Source: Crossaster papposus
Lineage: Eukaryota > Echinodermata > Asteroidea > Velatida > Solasteridae
Reading direction: 5' to 3'
Assembly: GCA_037893245.1 (NCBI GenBank)
Contig: JBAIAA010000605.1
Coordinates: 434,001-498,000 of the forward strand
DNA: 64,000 bases
The translations under genes and the position numbers were made by a program. Shown here piece after piece: positions 45,301-54,300 of this stretch; within the stretch, counting starts at the first letter, position 1; each line of letters begins with the position of its first letter. The notes under the pieces are model-generated. The model saw nothing but the letters and a program-made list of their open reading frames with translations. It was not told the DNA's origin and ran no database searches.

Positions 45301-48300
45301 TTAATCCTTAAAGTTAGTATACAACAGTAACGTGATTCTTAATCCTCAACCCTAACCCAAACCACAAGCCTACAGGCACGTCTTGTTCAACACCAACAGT
45401 AACGTGAGTCTTAATCCTTAAAGTTAGTATACAACATTTGTAAACATACAAAACAAAACTACCAAATTAATGTGAAATTATTATTATTTATTTCTGGTAA
45501 TGAAACCAAGGATCCCTCAAAAGTGCTCTAGGCACTGTAGCTCATAAGCCTGAAGAAACCTGTAGAGAGAAGACAATTGAGAAGAAGGTACAGTTTTAGA
45601 GGTGGGAGGAAAACCCAAGAAGGATATATCCTAAGGAAAACCCACGGAATCAAGCAGGGACTGAAAACCCAATCCACATATTGGCCCAGGCCGGATTCAA
45701 ATCAGGGCCCAATTTCTTGGCTCTGCTTACCGTTAGCGAAAAATCCCAGCTTACTATAGCAGTCAATTCGGTGCTTACGGTAAACGTATTTCATGTGTTA
45801 GCGAGGAATTTCGGTCTCTGAGCATGCGTACATCCCGTAACTAAGGATTCTGTGCTTACAGGGTTAGCGCAAATTTTTTCTGCTAGCGCGGTTAGCGGAA
45901 AATGGTGACCGTAAGCGCGGAATTCTGTGGTTAGCAGAGCCAAGAAATTGGGCCCAGGTCATAGTGGTGGAAGGCAATGAAAAAACTGCTACGCCAACCT
46001 GATTCCCTAAATACCTTAAGCCCTGTTCGCACTGGACTTTTTTTGATTAAACGTACCGAGACGATGGGTACTTTTACCATTATAAGTCCAGTGAGGACAG
46101 CCTAGGACGTTTTCCTCTCAGGTACTTCTCCCGAGTCCAGTGGCTACTTCTACCGGCCAACTGCTGCCCGGTTAAACTTCCCAGGTCACTTTTCCCTAGA
46201 CGATAAGTCCAGTGCAAACAGCGCGTGTCGGTAAAAGCGGCCCAGGAAAACGTACATGCGGCCTCCTAGTGCAAGGCCACGCTACACAAGACACCGCGCA
46301 TGCGCTCTTTGCATTGTTTACGTGCGGGCACGCTACTTCGGCTACTTCTCCCGTGGTCTCGGTAACATTTTCCCGTGTCAAAAGTCCAAGTGCGAACAGT
46401 GGTAACATTTGACCATTTTTTATTTTACCATCATCTCAGTAAAACCTTCCCCCCAAAAAGTCCAGTGCGAACACGGCTTTACTCGACTAGTGGATTGTTG
46501 GTGAATGACAGTCTAAAGCATCCTGTTTAATTATGCCACCATTTTAAAGAAAAGTGGTATTTTTATATTAATTTCCAACGCTGGTCGGCAGATCAGTTGG
46601 AAATACTACCACCAATTTACCATATTTAGTTAGTCTGCATTTTTTCAGCAATCAATCTAAACGGGTACAGGCCAAAAGTGTCAAAACATACCAATAAAAA
46701 CCCTTGTGACACAGTAGAGAGTCAATGAACAACTCTACTCACGTGTGGTTTGATCAGATCTTTAGAGAGAGAAACTAAATCGAATTGAACTCTGATACAG
46801 TTAAAGGGATCGTATACGTTTGGTAATTGGAACCCACTGTTTGTTTCAATCCTATATAGTTATCATAGATATATACCATAAAACTAACCTGTAAAAATTC
46901 CATTTTAAAAGGTGGTAGCGATTTTGAGATATTGCCGAAAATCTGTCCACGCAGGAATAAACAATCTGAGAAACGTCACTGCAGTAACGCTTCTCAGATT
47001 CAAATTTTGGGGGATAAAAAGTGATATTTTTTTTCATAACCGCAGTACTTCGAAGTGAAAAGTTTCTAAAAATGCATTATACTATCTAAAGCTGTTGTAC
47101 TTCTTACCAAGTAAGTTTTTATTGCCATTAAATTTTGGAGTAATTACCAAACGTATACGATCCCTCTAAGTACAACCTTGCATGACCATTGTTAACTTGG
47201 ATGATATTGATTTGGTTTTCACGTTGCACTATAGATCCATTGGAAACTGAGTATTCTGTGTTTACTGTGTGATGCTTACACCAAATGGGCCCAGCGCTCT
47301 AAACTCAACTCGGCCAGTGATCCACTCAACAGACAGTTCCTCTTCTTCGCCATGCAGTGGCATTTCTACATCATGTTTATCATTGCAGGACTAGGTGGGT
47401 ATATAACAATCAGGGGGGTGGGGGGGGGGGGGTAAAGATAGAGGTACATATAGGGGTACATGTAGGAGGGTATATTAGAATCACGGGTGGGTGGGGGGGT
47501 TAAGAGTAAAAATAGTGGTATGTTTGATTTACTTTGTACAGATGGGTCTATGCATTGCTCAGTGTTCAGGATCATGACTGTGATGACTGGCATTTGGCTG
47601 TGTGTGTTGGAGTGTGAAATTTATCTTTCTGTAAAATCTTTCTCTAGCTAGGCGCTATAACAGGCAAAAAATGTAAGTGCGCCACAGTTAGGGGCTGTGC
47701 CAGTTACGGCTGCGCCACGTTAGGGGCCACGCCACGTCAACAATAATCTTACCACACTTCTCGCAACTCCGATCCGTTGTCTTTGTTTTCCTTGTCTTTG
47801 TCAGAGTTGGGTGCCTTTCTCATTGGTGTTGTCATATCAACACTTCTTCATGGATCAATCACAGGATCCAAGGAGATATGGTACGTACAATGTATGAATC
47901 TACATTTGTATAATTTATGCATCAGTTGCACAGATTGTCTTGCCTACAGGTTTCCACTCCTAGTTGTACTAAATCCAATTATCACATAAATCTTGTCAGA
48001 AATGAAACCAAGAACAAACAGTTTGACAGCTGAGGTGAATTATTGGCACAGAACAAAAGTACATAAACCTACATGTACAACAATTAAAAGTTAACACTGC
48101 GAATAGAAATGGGAAAGTTTGTGAAAATTTTTTTATTTCCCATTCACATTCTCTTCAACCATTTTGCATGCAATTGTCCTACCTGTGTTAAAAGGTATGA
48201 AAATCAGTAACCCACTTGTGTGAAAAGGTTTTAACAATTGTGTGAAAAAGTGCCAAATGTGGGAAATCTTTTTCACACTTTTTCACACTTTTTCACAATT

Positions 48301-51300
48301 TAATAATGAAAAAAAAAATTCTGAGAAGAAAATAATTGTGAAAGGAATTTGCCTTTCTCAGGTTAACTTTGAATTGCACTGCACTGTACATTTCATTTGA
48401 GCATTACCCACTTTGCAATGTGCAATCTTTGTATAATGAATTGCCATTTCCCATTTCAAACACATGGATCCAGTTGTGTTTCTGGAACAAGGTTTTTATT
48501 CAAATATTTGTATCGGTTTCAGTTGTTCAGTTGAATACACCATCAATCTTTGCCAAAATTGTTTTTTTGTTACATAGCAATTAAACTGCGAGTTATAGAT
48601 ATCGGCCCTGAGTTGCATGATGCTTGTAATGAGGTAATTGGACCTGGAAGTTCAATCGTGACATTTGTGCGCGAGACTTACACGGTCTATTGACCTTTCT
48701 TGCCAATGTTGTCAAAAAAGGGAGATTATATCATCAGAATATGTCATCAAAATAACCAAAAAATGCTATTATGCTAAAAGAGAAAAATGCTTGTGGCCAA
48801 TCACTGCTCAATGTTGTGGCCAATCACTGCTCAATGTTGTGGCCAATCACTGCTCAATGTTGTGGCCAATCACTGCTCAATGTTGTGGCCAATCACTGCT
48901 CAATGTTGTGGCCAATCACTGCTCAATGTTGTGGCCAATCACTGCTCAATGTTGTGGCCAATCACTGCTCAATGTTGTGCCCAATCACTGCTCAATGTTG
49001 TGGCCAATCACTGCTCAATGTTGTGGCTACAACCAACCCTAACCCAATAAGTTGTAAAAGATCTTGTTAAAATAAATTGATTCAGCATTGTTAGGTTAAT
49101 CAATCCAATTCTTAAAGGGATCGTATACGTTTGATAATTGTAACCCATTGTTTGTTTCAATCCTATATAGTTATAGATATATACTAAGGGTGTGCGTTTA
49201 CGGGTAGTACGGGACCCAGGTACCCTATTCCCGTCACGGTCGGGTACCCGGGTACCCGTGACTATTATTATAATCATAACAAAATCCCGGAAGTATACAC
49301 CGCGTCGGCACGTGCATGTACATCCCCGCTCGATCCACTAGCAAGCTGCAGCGCGCGCTGGCATGGCATGCTTACTTCCCCTGCATTCCGCAACTAAACA
49401 AATGCAGGGGCCTACTTTGCAACTCGGGGTTCGACGCAAACAAAATATAGTCACTCAAAACAGCGGCGGTCTAGTCAAAACATTTTTCTAAGTAGTCCGG
49501 CGGTCCAGTGAAAAAAAAACAACAGGCGCAGTTTTCAGAGCCAGATTGTCAACAGCGATCCCGTATTGCGTGGAGTTTACTCTCAGCTTAATAAATGTTT
49601 GTAAATGAATTGACTTGCCGCTCCCCATAATTGCACTTCTACAGTGGCACGTCTTTTTCCAAAATAAATAAGGTTCAATGAACTAAATCCTTTGAGTGAG
49701 CCGACACGAAATGTAGCAAAAAAGCCGACCGCAGATGGGCTGGCGGCAGAGTTGATACAATAGAACCAAATCCCTCTCCTGCAGTATCAGGTTTCAAAAC
49801 CACATTCCAGGTACGGGTCCTGGGATCGTGAATTAATTCAGCACATTTTCCAAAAAGTAAACCTCGGAAAAACTGACTCAAAGGACAACTGCAACAAAAC
49901 ACTGATACAATGTCGGCCGCAAGTTATAGCAGCTGTCAGAATTGTAGGTAAATAGACTTCAAAGGCATTTTTTTATCACAATGACTACAAAGAAAGCACA
50001 ATCATCCGTTAGGCTGCTATCTAGACATCGGGAAATTGTCAGTAAAGACGTTTTACTCAGATGTTTTCTAACAATTTATCGGCACGCAATGAACATAAAA
50101 GACGCTTACTTGCCTTTCTGAAATAATGTGTCAACATTTACAAAGGCAGTTTCGGGTAATAAAATCGATAAATCTGAGCCGGGTACCCGCAATCAGCGGT
50201 CGGGTTACGGGTACCCGGGTACCCGGCACGGCCTTAATATATACCATAAAACTAACCTATAAAAATTTCATTTCAAAAGGTGGTAGCGATTTCGAGATAT
50301 AGCCGAAAATCTTGAGCGGTTATGTCCACGCAGGAAGAATAATCTGCATTGGAATACACAATCTGAGAAACGTCGCTGCAGTAACGCTTCTCAGATTCAA
50401 ATTTTGGGGGATAAAAAGTGACATCTTTTTCCATAACCGCAGTACTTCGAAGTTAAAAGGTTTTTTTAAATGCATTATACTATCCAAAGCTGCTGTACTT
50501 CTTACCAAGTAAGTTTTTATTGCCATTAATTTTTTGAGTAATTAACAAACGTATATGATCCCTTTAAATGACTTTCAATGAAACCTATAAACAAAAATAG
50601 TCATGTGTTTCCGTCTGATAGTGCATTAAAAACTACATTTTAATCTGGATATGAAGTGGGCATAGTTTGGTTGAACCTAGGACCTTTTTGAATCCCTGGA
50701 TTTGTTTTGTTTTAGGCTTAAGTCAATTTATGCCCCTATCTGTGGGAACTCAGCTGCATGCCTGTTAAATGCTTCAGAAACATTCAATCAGTTGATATGA
50801 AGCTAAAAGTTAGAATCTTTCTATTTGGTTCAGAATGATTCAGAAGCCGAAAGTGAAACCAAAGCCACAAATGAAGCAAAGGTTTCAAAAACCCTCCTAA
50901 ATAAATGCAAATCCAACTTCAAGTCAGCAAAAATTTGATTTTTTTTTTTTCAATTGACAGCAAGTCATTACTTCTGCGGTCTTTACTCCTGAGCTGTGTA
51001 GGGAAGCTACTAGTAATACCCATGGTCATCTGGGGAACGACAGACATTGAGACTTGTATGTGGTTGACGCGGCTATTTGTGTTCACATCAGCTACCCAGG
51101 CCTTAAGAGGTAAGGATTCCTTTTGTTTTCAATTGACAGTAAGTCATTACTTCTGCGGTCTTTACTCCAGAGCTGTGTAGGGAAGCTACTAGTAATACCT
51201 ATGGTCATCTGGGGAACGACAGACATTGAGACTTGTATGTGGTTGACGCGGTTATTTGTGTTCACATCAGCCACCCAGGCATTAAGAGGTAAGGATTCCT

Positions 51301-54300
51301 TCTTGTTTTCAATTGACAGTAAGTCATTACTTCTGCGGTCTTTACTCCTGAGCTGTGTAGGGAAGCTACTAGTAATACCTATGGTCATCTGGGGAACGAC
51401 GGACATTGAGACTTGTATGTGGTTGACGCGGCTATTTGTGTTCACATCAGCTACCCAGGCCTTAAGAGGTAAGGGTTCCTTCTTGTTTTCAATTGACAGT
51501 AAGTCATTACTTCTGCGGTCTTTACTCCTGAGCTGTGTAGGGAAGCTACTAGTAATACCTATGGTCATCTGGGGAACGACAGACATTGAGACTTGTATGT
51601 GGTTGACGCGGCTATTTGTGTTCACATCAGCAACCCAGGCCTTAAGAGGTAAGGATTCCTTCTTGTTTTCAATTGACAGTAAGTCATTACTTCTGCGGTC
51701 TTTACTCCTGAGCTGTGTAGGGAAGCTACTAGTAATACCTATGGTCATCTGGGGAACGACAGACATTGAGACTTGTATGTGGTTGACACGGCTATTTGTG
51801 TTCACATCAGTGACCCAGGCATTAAGAGGTAAGGATTCCTTCTTGTTTTCAATTGACAGTAAGTCATTACTTCTGCGGTCTTTACTCCTGAGCTGTGTAG
51901 GGAAGCTACTAGTAATACCTATGGTCATCTGGGGAACGACAGACATTGAGACTTGTATGTGGTTGACGCGGCTATTTGTGTTCACATCAGCTACCCAGGC
52001 CTTAAGAGGTAAGGGTTCCTTCTTGTTTTCAATTGACAGTAAGTCATTACTTCTGCGGTCTTTACTCCTGAGCTGTGTAGGGAAGCTACTAGTAATACCT
52101 ATGGTCATCTGGGGAACGACAGACATTGAGACTTGTATGTGGTTGACGCGGCTATTTGTGTTCACATCAGCTACCCAGGCCTTAAGAGGTAAGGATTCCT
52201 TTTGTTTTCAATTGACAGTAAGTCATTACTTCTGCGGTCTTTACTCCAGAGCTGTGTAGGGAAGCTACTAGTAATACCTATGGTCATCTGGGGAACGACA
52301 GACATTGAGACTTGTATGTGGTTGACGCGGTTATTTGTGTTCACATCAGCCACCCAGGCATTAAGAGGTAAGGATTCCTTCTTGTTTTCAATTGACAGTA
52401 AGTCATTACTTCTGCGGTCTTTACTCCTGAGCTGTGTAGGGAAGCTACTAGTAATACCTATGGTCATCTGGGGAACGACGGACATTGAGACTTGTATGTG
52501 GTTGACGCGGCTATTTGTGTTCACATCAGCTACCCAGGCCTTAAGAGGTAAGGGTTCCTTCTTGTTTTCAATTGACAGTAAGTCATTACTTCTGCGGTCT
52601 TTACTCCTGAGCTGTGTAGGGAAGCTACTAGTAATACCTATGGTCATCTGGGGAACGACAGACATTGAGACTTGTATGTGGTTGACGCGGCTATTTGTGT
52701 TCACATCAGCAACCCAGGCCTTAAGAGGTAAGGATTCCTTCTTGTTTTCAATTGACAGTAAGTCATTACTTCTGCGGTCTTTACTCCTGAGCTGTGTAGG
52801 GAAGCTACTAGTAATACCTATGGTCATCTGGGGAACGACAGACATTGAGACTTGTATGTGGTTGACACGGCTATTTGTGTTCACATCAGTGACCCAGGCA
52901 TTAAGAGGTAAGGATTCCTTCTTGTTTTCAATTGACAGTAAGTCATTACTTCTGCGGTCTTTACTCCTGAGCTGTGTAGGGAAGCTACTAGTAATACCTA
53001 TGGTCATCTGGGGAACGACAGACATTGAGACTTGTATGTGGTTGACGCGGCTATTTGTGTTCACATCAGCTACCCAGGCCTTAAGAGGTAAGGGTTCCTT
53101 CTTGTTTTCAATTGACAGTAAGTCATTACTTCTGCGGTCTTTACTCCTGAGCTGTGTAGGGAAGCTACTAGTAATACCTATGGTCATCTGGGGAACGACA
53201 GACATTGAGACTTGTATGTGGTTGACGCGGCTATTTGTGTTCACATCAGCTACCCAGGCCTTAAGAGGTAAGGGTTCCTTCTTGTTTTCAATTGACAGTA
53301 AGTCATTACTTCTGCGGTCTTTACTCCTGAGCTGTGTAGGGAAGCTACTAGTAATACCTATGGTCATCTGGGGAACGACAGACATTGAGACTTGTATGTG
53401 GTTGACGCGGCTATTTGTGTTCACATCAGCTACCCAGGCCTTAAGAGGTAAGGATTCCTTCTTGTTTTCAATTGACAGTAAGTCATTACTTCTGCGGTCT
53501 TTACTCCTGAGCTGTGTAGGGAAGCTACTAGTAATACCTATGGTCATCTGGGGAACGACAGACATTGAGACTTGTATGTGGTTGACGCGGCTATTTGTGT
53601 TCACATCAGCTACCCAGGCCTTAAGAGGTAAGGGTTCCTTCTTGTTTTCAATTGACAGTAAATCATTACTTCTGCGGTCTTTACTCCTGAGCTGTGTAGG
53701 GAAGCTACTAGTAATACCTATGGTCATCTGGGGAACGACAGACATTGAGACTTGTATGTGGTTGACGCGGCTATTTGTGTTCACATCAGCTACCCAGGCC
53801 TTAAGAGGTAAGGGTTCCTTCTTGTTTTTAATTGACAGTAAGTCATTACTTCTGCGGTCTTTACTCCTGAGCTTTGTAGGGAAGCTACTAGTAATACCTA
53901 TGGTCATCTGGGGAACGACAGACATTGAGACTTGTATGTGGTTGACGCGGCTATTTGTGTTCACATCAGCTACCCAGGCCTTAAGAGGTAAGGGTTCCTT
54001 CTTGTTTTCAATTGACAGTAAGTCAGTACTTCTGCGGTCTTTACTCCTGAGCTGTGTAGGGAAGCTACTAGTAATACCTATGGTCATCTGGGGAACGACA
54101 GACATTGAGACTTGTATGTGGTTGACACGGCTATTTGTGTTCACATCAGTGACCCAGGCATTAAGAGGTAAGGGTTCCTTCTTGTTTTCAATTGACAGTA
54201 AGTCATTACTTCTGCGGTCTTTACTCCTGAGCTGTGTAGGGAAGCTACTAGTAATACCTATGGTCATCTGGGGAACGACAGACATTGAGACTTGTATGTG

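Noticed and set aside
48665..49070. Three overlapping cysteine/histidine-rich peptides
   Set aside because: They are the three frames of a stop-free 23-bp tandem repeat.
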